From: Rahnella laticis
GTDB taxonomy: Bacteria; Pseudomonadota; Gammaproteobacteria; Enterobacterales; Enterobacteriaceae
Assembly: GCF_015644585.1 (NCBI RefSeq)
Contig: NZ_JADOBI010000002.1
Location: 434,001-498,000, forward strand
Direction of reading: 5' to 3'
DNA: 64,000 bases
The translations under genes and the position numbers were made by a program. The notes beneath the pieces were generated by a model. It was not told where the DNA came from. It ran no database searches and was given only the letters and a program-made list of their open reading frames with translations. The first letter of the stretch is position 1. Every line of letters begins with the position of its first letter. Positions 17,999 through 25,049 of the stretch are shown piece after piece.

Positions 17999-18841
17999 CT
18001 ATTCCAGAGGTTCGAATTTAAGGCTGGAGAGTGGCTGAACTTTGTCCTCGCGCACCATTTTGTATTCGGTATTTGGCCCGATCCAGGTTGCCCAGATTTT
18101 GTCGATGGTACCGTCGTCATCCATCGCTTTCAGGCTGCCGTTCACTTTTGCCAGTAACGCCGGTTCGTCCTTTTTCATGCCGACGCCAATCGGTTCCAGC
18201 GCCATCGGCTCTTTGATCATCCCCAGTTCGATGCCGTCTTTTCCGGCCTGAGAAATCATCTTGATAGCGGTCATGGTGTTGGTGACAAAGCCCACGGCTT
18301 TATTCTGTTCGAGTGCCAGAAACGCCGACGCGGCATCCTGGAAGGTCACGGCTTTTGCGCCCGCCAGATAAATGGATTGTTCAGACGTCGTGCCTTTGGT
18401 GGCGCTGATGCGTTTGCCTTTAAAATCCGCACGGGTTTTATCGACGTTCGGCTTTTTCACCACCAGCACTTCTTTCGCCACGTAATACGGGTCGCTGAAC
18501 TGAATCTGCTGGCCGCGCGTTTTGGTGTACGCCAGATTGGCAATCAGCACGTCGGCGCGGCCGGTGGCGATCACCGCGATGCGTGCTTCAATAGAGGTCG
18601 GCATCAGATTGAGTTTTACGCCCATCTGTTTGGCTAACGCGGTGCATAAATCCACATCCATTCCGGCCAGCTGGCGGGTTTTCGGATCCGGCGAAGAGAA
18701 CGGCGGCACATCGGAATACACGGCACAGTTAAGTGCGCCGCGCGCCTGAATATCAGAGAGAACATCGGCTTTCGCAGAGGAAAAGGCCGCCATCAGCGGC
18801 AATGCCAGCAAAGAGCAAGACAGTAACTTCAGCTTCATCAT
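17999..18841 (-). CDS. Amino acid ABC transporter periplasmic binding protein
   Basis: 280 residues. A signal peptide (MMKLKLLSCSLLALPLMAAF, cleavage near SAKA) is followed by the SBP family 3 fold: PPFSSPDPKTRQLAGMDVDLCTALAKQMG, RADVLIANLAYTKTRGQQIQFSDPYY, KGKRISATKGTTSEQ. It is translationally coupled to pxpBC, suggesting that the ligand is 5-oxoproline or a compound converted to it. It probably delivers to the permeases at 9956-11411, whose operon has no binding protein of its own; this pairing is inference. Confidence 0.9.
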   Translation of the reverse strand: MMKLKLLSCSLLALPLMAAFSSAKADVLSDIQARGALNCAVYSDVPPFSSPDPKTRQLAGMDVDLCTALAKQMGVKLNLMPTSIEARIAVIATGRADVLIANLAYTKTRGQQIQFSDPYYVAKEVLVVKKPNVDKTRADFKGKRISATKGTTSEQSIYLAGAKAVTFQDAASAFLALEQNKAVGFVTNTMTAIKMISQAGKDGIELGMIKEPMALEPIGVGMKKDEPALLAKVNGSLKAMDDDGTIDKIWATWIGPNTEYKMVREDKVQPLSSLKFEPLE

Positions 18842-18961
18842 TCATTCTCCGGGTCTTTTAATTAGCGGTGTGTGACGACAACTTCCCCTGGCTCACTGTG
18901 AGCAAAACTGGCTGCGGTTTCTTATGAGGTCAACCCGACTATATAAGCTCAATCTGGCGTT

Positions 18962-18992
18962 GTATAAGAAGTAAACCCTGTATGGCGATACG
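18962..18992 (-). promoter_or_regulatory. 31-bp shared upstream element (copy 2)
   Basis: Starts GTATAAGA and ends GGCGATACG; 25 of 31 positions match the copy at 12308-12338. About 120-150 bp before the binding protein start. It could also serve the divergent DMT transporter. Confidence 0.45.
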
Positions 18993-19002
18993 CTTTTTGT
19001 AT
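18988..19002. promoter_or_regulatory. Nac-like site ATA-N6-TTG-TAT
   Basis: ATACGCTTTTTGTAT fits the Nac framework ATA-N6-TnG-TAT exactly. It lies in the divergent region between the binding protein-pxpBC operon and the DMT transporter, overlapping the end of the 31-bp element. Confidence 0.45.
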
Positions 19003-19078
19003 GACCGCAAAAAAGGCGGCTCTGCCAGAATAGTGGTCAGTTTCAGACCGCTAATCTCAAAGAGCAAAAGGGTTAAAC

Positions 19079-20005
19079 ATGAACGCCAGAATGGGTGTTT
19101 CGCTGAAAATATTATCCGCCCTGTGCGCCACGCTCATGCTGGCCTGCGTAAAAGGGTTGGGCGGAAATATTCCTACCGGAGAAGTGATATTCTTTCGCTC
19201 TTTCGTCGCCTTATTTCCGCTGCTGATCTGGCTGAAATTGCAGGGGCCGGTGATTGCGCAAATTAAAACGAAGAATATATTCGGCCATTTAATTCGCGGA
19301 TTTTCCGGCACCGGCGGCATGTATTTTAACTATCTGGCGCTGGTGTATATCTCGCTGGCGGACGCCACGGCAATCAGTTACGCCGCGCCGCTGTTTACGG
19401 TGATCATGGCCGCTATTTTGTTGCGTGAAAACGTGCATGCCGCCCGCTGGATGGCGGTGGTGGTGGGTTTCACCGGTATTCTGGTGATGCTGTGGGCGCA
19501 TCTGCGTGACAGCGGTTCGCTGCTTTCTGGCGGATTTACACAGGTTTCAGCCGGACTCGGCGTGATCCTGGCGCTGCTGGCGGCAATGTGTACGGCGGTG
19601 TCGTCGGTACAGATCCGTTTTCTGAACGGTATCGAAAGGCCGGGCGCGATTGTCTTTTACTTCTCGCTGATGACCATGCTGATCGGGCTGGCGACGATTT
19701 TCTTCGGCTGGAAAATCCCTGATAACAAACAGCTTTTGCTGCTGACTGGCTGCGGATTTTTCGGCGGCATGGCGCAGATTCTGATTACGCTGAGCCTGCG
19801 TTACGCCGACGCCTCGCTGCTGGCACCGTTCGATTACACCACGATGGTCTGGTCGATGATGATTGGTTTTCTTTTCCTCGACAGTCTGCCCACGGTCTCC
19901 ACTTTGGTTGGCGCATCGGTGATTGCCGCCGCCGGAATACTGGCCGTGCTGAGCGAAAGACGCCGGGGAAAAGCGTTGCTCATCAAGCCGGTAAAAGCCG
20001 AGTAG
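19079..20005 (+). CDS. DMT/EamA-family transporter
   Basis: 308 residues with about ten hydrophobic segments in two EamA repeats (first repeat GEVIFFRSFVALFPLLIW, FNYLALVYISLADATAISYAAPLF; second repeat LSLRYADASLLAPFDYTTMVWSMMIGFLF). It resembles RhtA/RarD-like metabolite exporters of the inner membrane. It is divergent from the binding protein operon and may export a metabolite of the same pathway. Start ATG 19079 follows an AAGGG-type site. Confidence 0.85.
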   Translation: MNARMGVSLKILSALCATLMLACVKGLGGNIPTGEVIFFRSFVALFPLLIWLKLQGPVIAQIKTKNIFGHLIRGFSGTGGMYFNYLALVYISLADATAISYAAPLFTVIMAAILLRENVHAARWMAVVVGFTGILVMLWAHLRDSGSLLSGGFTQVSAGLGVILALLAAMCTAVSSVQIRFLNGIERPGAIVFYFSLMTMLIGLATIFFGWKIPDNKQLLLLTGCGFFGGMAQILITLSLRYADASLLAPFDYTTMVWSMMIGFLFLDSLPTVSTLVGASVIAAAGILAVLSERRRGKALLIKPVKAE

Positions 20006-20084
20006 CCCTGCAACGCCCGTGGTGAGCGGCGTGCGAAGAAATTCGGGATTTACTTTTCGTGCTAAGCAATGATAAATTACCGCC

Positions 20085-20144
20085 ATGAAAACTCAGATAC
20101 ACACCATGACCACACCACGTTGTTCCTGGTGGCTGCCAATTTAA
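20085..20144 (+). CDS. Putative Trp leader peptide of trpS
   Basis: A 19-codon open frame (MKTQIHTMTTPRCSWWLPI) with two adjacent Trp codons at 20127-20132 near its end. A shorter start at 20106 gives a 12-residue peptide. Neither start has a strong ribosome site. It lies 100 bp upstream of a tryptophanyl-tRNA synthetase gene, directly before a pair of mutually exclusive hairpins ending in a terminator. The layout is that of the trp operon leader (which encodes tandem Trp codons), so its job would be to sense charged tRNA-Trp by ribosome stalling. Confidence 0.65.
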   Translation: MKTQIHTMTTPRCSWWLPI

Positions 20145-20200
20145 AGGCGGCCGAATTTCTGTATCTGTTCACAAAGCCGCCGGAAGGCGGCTTTGTTGTT
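20131..20200 (+). promoter_or_regulatory. Trp attenuator with alternative hairpins
   Basis: Four segments can be read: segment 1 GGCTGCC (20131-20137), segment 2 GGCGGCC (20146-20152), segment 3 GCCGCC (20176-20181) and segment 4 GGCGGC (20186-20191). Segment 1 pairs with 2, and 3 with 4 in the terminator. Segment 2 can instead pair with 3 as antiterminator. A ribosome stalled on the Trp codons at 20127-20132 would cover segment 1 and favour the antiterminator. Confidence 0.65.
20172..20200 (+). terminator. Attenuator terminator before trpS
   Basis: CAAAGCCGCC-GGAA-GGCGGCTTTG, 10-bp stem, then TTGTTT, placed between leader peptide and trpS rather than after a gene. Confidence 0.75.
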
Positions 20201-20243
20201 TATCAGACTCCCTTCCGGCGTAAAAACCCAAAAAGGAACTCTC

Positions 20244-21251
20244 ATGAACAACGCAAAAACCATTCTTACCGGCGACCGTCCTACCGGTCAGCTGCATCTG
20301 GGCCACTTTGTGGGCTCCCTGCGCCAGCGTGTGGCGCTGCAACACGATAACCAGCAATACATTTTGATAGCCGATCTTCAGGGGCTCACAGACAACGGCA
20401 ATTCTCCGCAAAAAGTCGCCGGTAATATTCTCGAAGTGATGGCGGATTATCTGGCGGTGGGCATCGACCCGACCAAAACAGTGGTATGCCTGCAATCCGC
20501 ATTGCCCGCGCTGGCCGAACTCACCCTGCTGTATATGAATATTGTGACCGTAGCGCGCGTCGAACGTAACCCGACCGTGAAAAGTGAAATTGCCCAGAAG
20601 GGATTTGCCCGTTCGCTGCCGGTCGGTTTTATGGCGTATCCGATCAGCCAGGCGGCGGATATCACGGCGTTTCAGGCGGATTTGATTCCCGTCGGCGATG
20701 ATCAGTTGCCGATGATTGAGCAGACCAATGAAATCGTCCACAAGATGAACAGCCTGACGGATCAGCCGGTGCTGCGCCATTGTCAGGCGCTGCTAAGCAA
20801 AACGGGGCGTCTGCCGGGCATCGACGGTAAGGCAAAAATGTCGAAATCCCTCGGCAATACGCTGACGCTTTCTGCCAGCGAAGAAGACATTCATCAGGCG
20901 GTCTGCGCGATGTACACCGATCCGAATCACCTGCGGGTCAGCGATCCCGGTCAGGTTGATGGCAACGTGGTGTTCAGCTATCTGGACGCATTCCACCCGG
21001 ACGCAGAAAAAGTCAGCGCGATGAAAGCGCATTATCTGCGCGGAGGATTAGGCGACCGGGCTTGTAAGGACGAGCTGGAAGGGTGCCTGCAAGCACTGCT
21101 TGCGCCGATCCGCAGCCGCAGAAATACGTTTATTCAGGACAAAGGCCAGTTGCTGGCGTTGCTGCGCCACGGCAGCGAGCAGGCGCAAAACGTCACGCAG
21201 CAAACGCTGGTGCAGGTGAAACGCGGACTCGGGTTGCCGGTGATGTTCTGA
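20244..21251 (+). CDS. Tryptophanyl-tRNA synthetase, divergent (second-type) form
   Basis: 335 residues from ATG 20244 (MNNAKTILTG), with AAGGAA 7 bp before it; an upstream in-frame start would run through the attenuator. Class I motifs are present: the HIGH-like sequence in PTGQLHLGHF and KMSKS in AKMSKSLGNT. Tryptophan-site features include LIPVGDDQLPMIE. It charges tRNA-Trp in the cytoplasm. It differs clearly from the E. coli-type TrpS (which begins MTKPIVFSGAQPSGE), so it is likely an auxiliary copy beside the housekeeping enzyme. That is inference, because the housekeeping gene is not in the window. Regulation by the leader attenuator is strongly suggested. Confidence 0.9.
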   Translation: MNNAKTILTGDRPTGQLHLGHFVGSLRQRVALQHDNQQYILIADLQGLTDNGNSPQKVAGNILEVMADYLAVGIDPTKTVVCLQSALPALAELTLLYMNIVTVARVERNPTVKSEIAQKGFARSLPVGFMAYPISQAADITAFQADLIPVGDDQLPMIEQTNEIVHKMNSLTDQPVLRHCQALLSKTGRLPGIDGKAKMSKSLGNTLTLSASEEDIHQAVCAMYTDPNHLRVSDPGQVDGNVVFSYLDAFHPDAEKVSAMKAHYLRGGLGDRACKDELEGCLQALLAPIRSRRNTFIQDKGQLLALLRHGSEQAQNVTQQTLVQVKRGLGLPVMF

Positions 21252-21255
21252 AAGC

Positions 21256-21292
21256 AAAATCCCCTCAGCGCTCAGCGTATTGAGGGGATTTT
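21256..21292. terminator. Bidirectional terminator
   Basis: AAAATCCCCTCA / TGAGGGGATTTT, 12-bp stem with a 13-nt loop between convergent trpS and the IprA-family gene. Confidence 0.85.
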
Positions 21293-21321
21293 CCGGTTCA
21301 GCGGGCAGCAATAAACACGCT

Positions 21322-21960
21322 TCAGAACTTCTTCGGCAACGAGTTTATTTTAATCAGCAGCCCTTTGCTGATCGTAATATATCCGCCGATCCTCAGTGAG
21401 GAGAGCGTTTTCATTATTCCGCTGCGCGATAACATGCTGCGTGTCTGGATATATTCCAGCGCCGTGGTGGTCGCGCGTATTTCAAACGATTCTTTATTCA
21501 GGGAATAGAGAAGGTTACAGATTAATTCGTAATTACTGACGCCGACCGTTTCTTTCTGATATTCGCTGAACCGGGTAGATGAAAGCATCAGCATGTAACA
21601 CATATTTTTCCATAATCCTTTTTCTTCGGCCCATGAAAATAAATCACTGGCGACGACCAGGCTGTATTCTACCTCGCTGGTAGAAGAAACCTGCACGTCA
21701 GATTTAACGTGGAAAATATCCTGTAAGCCAACGATACATGGACCGTGGATGGTCGAAAGCACCAGTGAGTCGTTCACTCTTTTCACCAGCCCGGTGCCGC
21801 TAAACAGGATAAAACACAGGCGCTTATCGCTTTGTTCGAGATTAAATTTTTGCCCCGGCTTTCCCTTGCGAACCGCACACAGTGATTTTAATGAAGTGAA
21901 AAAATCCTCAAATTCGAGCTGCGGGGGGGATTTCTCAATGACTTTACTAAAATCATACAT
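21322..21960 (-). CDS. IprA-family helix-turn-helix regulator (copy 2)
   Basis: 212 residues. CRP-like N-terminal domain (PGQKFNLEQSDKRLCFILFSGTGLVKR) and C-terminal winged helix RSMLSRSGIMKTLSSLRIGG YITISKGLLIKINSLP, matching the ending of E. coli IprA (RKGNYIEMNKGKLISINRLP). No cyclic-nucleotide-binding motif is evident. It is divergent from copy 3, with 262 bp between them containing a perfect palindrome. The pair stands at the end of a fimbrial operon and probably controls it. Confidence 0.8.
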   Translation of the reverse strand: MYDFSKVIEKSPPQLEFEDFFTSLKSLCAVRKGKPGQKFNLEQSDKRLCFILFSGTGLVKRVNDSLVLSTIHGPCIVGLQDIFHVKSDVQVSSTSEVEYSLVVASDLFSWAEEKGLWKNMCYMLMLSSTRFSEYQKETVGVSNYELICNLLYSLNKESFEIRATTTALEYIQTRSMLSRSGIMKTLSSLRIGGYITISKGLLIKINSLPKKF

Positions 21961-22135
21961 GACGATTCACCGGGGCTGTCGGAACAGCCGTTAACAATAT
22001 AAGAGAAATTACAGTGTTCAGTATTTAATGAAGCAGGAAATGTACTGTTAATAATTCCCTGGCCTCTGGTTCCTAAGTATTATCTTATAATTATCCTGAT
22101 GTCTCAAAGGCTTCGGGATTCATTTTTACCTTCAC

Positions 22136-22151
22136 AATCCATTAATGGATT
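22136..22151. promoter_or_regulatory. Perfect palindrome AATCCATTAATGGATT, candidate operator
   Basis: 16-bp perfect inverted repeat with the TCCA-N4-TGGA core, in the divergent region of the two IprA-family genes, about 72-87 bp before copy 3. Suggests auto- or cross-regulation. Confidence 0.5.
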
Positions 22152-22222
22152 TTGCGTTCTTAAGGCCGAAGCTAAGAAAAATCCGGGCGCAATATTTATT
22201 AAATCAGCTATAGTTTTTTTAA

Positions 22223-22879
22223 ATGGTTCACATAATGGTACTTATGAATAACAGCAAGTCTGTCGCCACCCTGAAACCCGTTACTCACATTCAGATTTTG
22301 CAGGAATCGCTGGCCGGGGCGAGTAAGAAATTAAAAGCCAAACCGGGGCAACGTTTTCAGCTGATCCAGAGCGGGACCAAGATGTGTTTTCTGCTGTTTC
22401 AGGGGAAATGCGATGTAAAACGCTACGGTGATTCACTGATTCTGGGGTCGATCGAATCGCCCAGCATGATGGGGATCAGCGAACTCATCCCCGATCCTTC
22501 TAATGTCTTCATACAGGCAACCACCCAGATTGAGTATATCTACCTGCCGCTGGAGGAGGTTTTGCAGCACGTTGATGAACATGATTTATGGAAAAGCGTG
22601 TCTTACTTCCTGATGCACGTGTGTTCACGTTTTAATGAATATCTCAAAACTAACAGCGGGATATCCACCTATGCGCTGATTTGTAATCTGCTGCGGGCGC
22701 TGAACGATGAGGATTTCGAAACACGCGCCACCGTCCCGGCAGCACGGTACATTCTGGACAGAACCCCCATGTCACGAAGCGGGGTAATGAAGGTTCTGTC
22801 TAATCTGAATAAGGGGGGCTATATCGTTATCAAACGCGGGTTGCTGATCCGGATTAATGAGTTGCCCGCCGATTACTGA
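22223..22879 (+). CDS. IprA-family helix-turn-helix regulator (copy 3)
   Basis: 218 residues from 22223; in-frame Met codons at 22235 and 22244 are equally possible and none has a good ribosome site. CRP-like fold (PGQRFQLIQSGTKMCFLLFQGKCDVKR) and winged helix TPMSRSGVMKVLSNLNKGGYIVIKRGLLIRINELPADY, very close in pattern to the E. coli IprA C-terminus (SINRLPSEY). It is clearly paralogous to copy 2, from which it is divergently transcribed. Its 3' end faces the last gene of the fimbrial operon. Confidence 0.82.
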   Translation: MVHIMVLMNNSKSVATLKPVTHIQILQESLAGASKKLKAKPGQRFQLIQSGTKMCFLLFQGKCDVKRYGDSLILGSIESPSMMGISELIPDPSNVFIQATTQIEYIYLPLEEVLQHVDEHDLWKSVSYFLMHVCSRFNEYLKTNSGISTYALICNLLRALNDEDFETRATVPAARYILDRTPMSRSGVMKVLSNLNKGGYIVIKRGLLIRINELPADY

Positions 22880-22923
22880 CTGGCGCAGAAAGGCGGAATG
22901 AGTTGGCGGGCTGTGAGGGTAAT

Positions 22924-22947
22924 CCGGCATGAAGATATTCATGCCGG
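22924..22947. terminator. Perfect hairpin between convergent genes
   Basis: CCGGCATGAA-GATA-TTCATGCCGG, 10-bp perfect stem between iprA copy 3 and the fimbrial operon end. No T tract, so a transcription or mRNA-end hairpin rather than a classic terminator. Confidence 0.5.
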
Positions 22948-22957
22948 AGAGTGCCGG

Positions 22958-23470
22958 TTACTGATAGGTGAAGTTCAGTTGTACAACACTGTTGAAAGTA
23001 CCGGGTCCGGTATTTCCGTTGATGCTGACCAGACGCCCGGCCAGTAAATACGTTGCCTGATGTTGCGCATCAATATTCACCGTCATGCTGGTGCCATTTC
23101 CCAGGATGTTTGATTTGTCAGCGTACGTCGCCATTTGTACGGCAACATTGCTGGCGGTACCGGCATTGTCGTACATCGTGGCATCCTCTTGCGCCGGATT
23201 CCCGGTGAAGGTGACTTGCGCTTTCGTGGTTGAAACAGGGCAGTTAATCAGGTTCACACTGAACGATTTCCAGTCGCTGGCCGACCCCGCGTCTTTTAAA
23301 TCCGTGCTGCGGACTGTGCCGAAATCAACGTCTTTACTGACGGATGAAGTATCAACGGTACAGGGGCTGGCGATGACAGTACCGCTGATATTGAGATCAA
23401 GTGCCTGAGCCGCGTGGCTCATCGCTCCCGCCATCAAAATCAATACTGTTTGTTTAAGTAATCTGCGCAC
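22958..23470 (-). CDS. Fimbrial minor subunit
   Basis: 170 residues. Signal peptide (LLKQTVLILMAGAMSHAAQA), then a type 1 pilin-like domain: ISGTVIASPCTVDTSS near the N-terminus, INCPVSTTKAQVTFTG in the middle (the cysteine pair) and the C-terminal VVQLNFTYQ beta-strand that docks with the chaperone. Last gene of the operon; 28 bp after the preceding pilin gene, with which it is paralogous. Confidence 0.9.
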   Translation of the reverse strand: MRRLLKQTVLILMAGAMSHAAQALDLNISGTVIASPCTVDTSSVSKDVDFGTVRSTDLKDAGSASDWKSFSVNLINCPVSTTKAQVTFTGNPAQEDATMYDNAGTASNVAVQMATYADKSNILGNGTSMTVNIDAQHQATYLLAGRLVSINGNTGPGTFNSVVQLNFTYQ

Positions 23471-23498
23471 TCAGGCTATTCCTCGTGATTCGCTGAAT

Positions 23499-24014
23499 TT
23501 AGTTATACGTAAAGCTGGCTTGTACAACTGTGCTGACGTTACCCGGCATAACGCTGCCTGCGGTGGTATAGGCACGGGCATTCAGCGCGTAAGTGACGGT
23601 CTTGTCGGCCAGCACCGGCTGAGTCAGCGTGCTGTTGTTGCTCAGGATCGTGCCGGTGCCTTGCTGGGAAAGCTCCACGGCGACGTTGGTTGCCGTTCCG
23701 GTACTTTTATACATCGTTGGTGACGCGGTATCCGGCGTACCGCTAAACGTGACCTTAACGTTGCTGGTGCCGAACGGGCAGGCGGTTAACGCTAAATTAA
23801 AAGGTTTCAGTGTCGAACCATCGCCGGGGGATGCCAGATCAGTGGCCTGAATGGCATTGCCCAGGCTGACATTCAGATTGCTGGTGTTGTTATTCACGGA
23901 GCAGGGCGCAGCGACGACGTTGCCGGTAATATTGATATTGATCGGGTCAGCATTTGCGGCCTGATAACTCATTGCCAGTAATGCCAGAACTGAAAATTTT
24001 GCTATTCCTTTCAT
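23499..24014 (-). CDS. Fimbrial minor subunit
   Basis: 171 residues. Signal peptide ending in ANA, pilin motifs ITGNVVAAPCSVNNNTSNL and ACPFGTSNVKVTFSGTPDT, and a C-terminal VVQASFTYN strand. Paralogue of the following gene. Probably an adaptor between rod and tip or a terminator of assembly. Confidence 0.9.
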   Translation of the reverse strand: MKGIAKFSVLALLAMSYQAANADPININITGNVVAAPCSVNNNTSNLNVSLGNAIQATDLASPGDGSTLKPFNLALTACPFGTSNVKVTFSGTPDTASPTMYKSTGTATNVAVELSQQGTGTILSNNSTLTQPVLADKTVTYALNARAYTTAGSVMPGNVSTVVQASFTYN

Positions 24015-24094
24015 GATTTTTCCTTTTTTACTTTGATGTAAAGAGGAAGCTGTTAACTTCCCCGTTTCCTTTATGGAATAAATAAATTAACGCG

Positions 24095-25042
24095 TTACTG
24101 ATACGTTATTTCCAGTGTCGCCGTTGCATTTGCCGAACCTGCGGTAACCGCCGTTTTGGTCTGATAATATTGTGCCGTGAACGGGAAGGTTTCTTGTCCA
24201 CCAGAGGCAGTTTTAAGTACGACGTTATTATTAAAAACTACCGGCGCATCATTATAAAGAATCTGAATCCCCACACCGTTTGCGACATTATTACCACCGG
24301 CACCGGTGAGCTGTAACACACCATTCACGCTGCTATCGGTATTTTGCGTACCGGTAAGTTTGGCATTGATTTTTGCGCCTGCTTCACACTCCAGACCGAC
24401 ATTAAATAGTTTTGGTTTAGCGGTAGTGCCGACAGAGGTTAAGTCACTGGCGAAAACATCTTCCAAAGGAACTTGAATGCTTGTGTTATTTATCGAACAG
24501 GAAAGCACAGTTATCGTCGGTGAGTTCGCTATAAATATTTTCTCGATAACTCCGCCGCCCCACGTCCACTCGCCATATTGCCCGGCAGGCAGCACGCCTG
24601 ATGTAATGGGCCCTGTTTTAATGAGCCGGAGTGACGATGTTGTTTCTATAAGAGTCGCATCGCTGGCGCCCGTGGTGGTCTGGCTTGGCCACGCCCTGCC
24701 ATTACTAAAACTGGTTGAATTGTAACTTATTGCATATCCGATACCGGGAACAGAAGTTGAATATACCTGGCTATTTCCGCTCATCATTCCCGAATTACTG
24801 CCTACAATATTTTTTCTATTATCAATAACAGTACCGGAGCAACCTAAGGCACCTCCAACCGGTGATGATACATCCCCTTGCCATAATATTGTTCCTACTG
24901 GCACGTCTACGTCTCGTTGGAAACTGAGGGCTGGAATAGTTTGATTAATCGTTGCTGCAACTATGTTTAAGCAATCTGCTTTACCAAAAAATGATAAAAA
25001 ACAGAGGGGCAGTAATATAAGATGTCTGATATTAAAATTCAT
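24095..25042 (-). CDS. Fimbrial tip adhesin (two-domain)
   Basis: 315 residues, roughly twice a pilin. After the signal peptide there is an N-terminal domain of about 160 residues without pilin motifs (GTILWQGDVSSPVGGALGCSGTVI, AQYGEWTWGGGVIEKIF), expected to bind a host or surface ligand. The C-terminal part is a pilin domain (VLSCSINNTSIQVPLEDVFASDLTS, LECEAGAKINAKLTGTQ, ATLEITYQ). This matches FimH/MrkD-like tip adhesins. Ligand unknown. Located directly after the usher gene, 7 bp apart. Confidence 0.87.
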   Translation of the reverse strand: MNFNIRHLILLPLCFLSFFGKADCLNIVAATINQTIPALSFQRDVDVPVGTILWQGDVSSPVGGALGCSGTVIDNRKNIVGSNSGMMSGNSQVYSTSVPGIGYAISYNSTSFSNGRAWPSQTTTGASDATLIETTSSLRLIKTGPITSGVLPAGQYGEWTWGGGVIEKIFIANSPTITVLSCSINNTSIQVPLEDVFASDLTSVGTTAKPKLFNVGLECEAGAKINAKLTGTQNTDSSVNGVLQLTGAGGNNVANGVGIQILYNDAPVVFNNNVVLKTASGGQETFPFTAQYYQTKTAVTAGSANATATLEITYQ

Positions 25043-25049
25043 AAAATTA

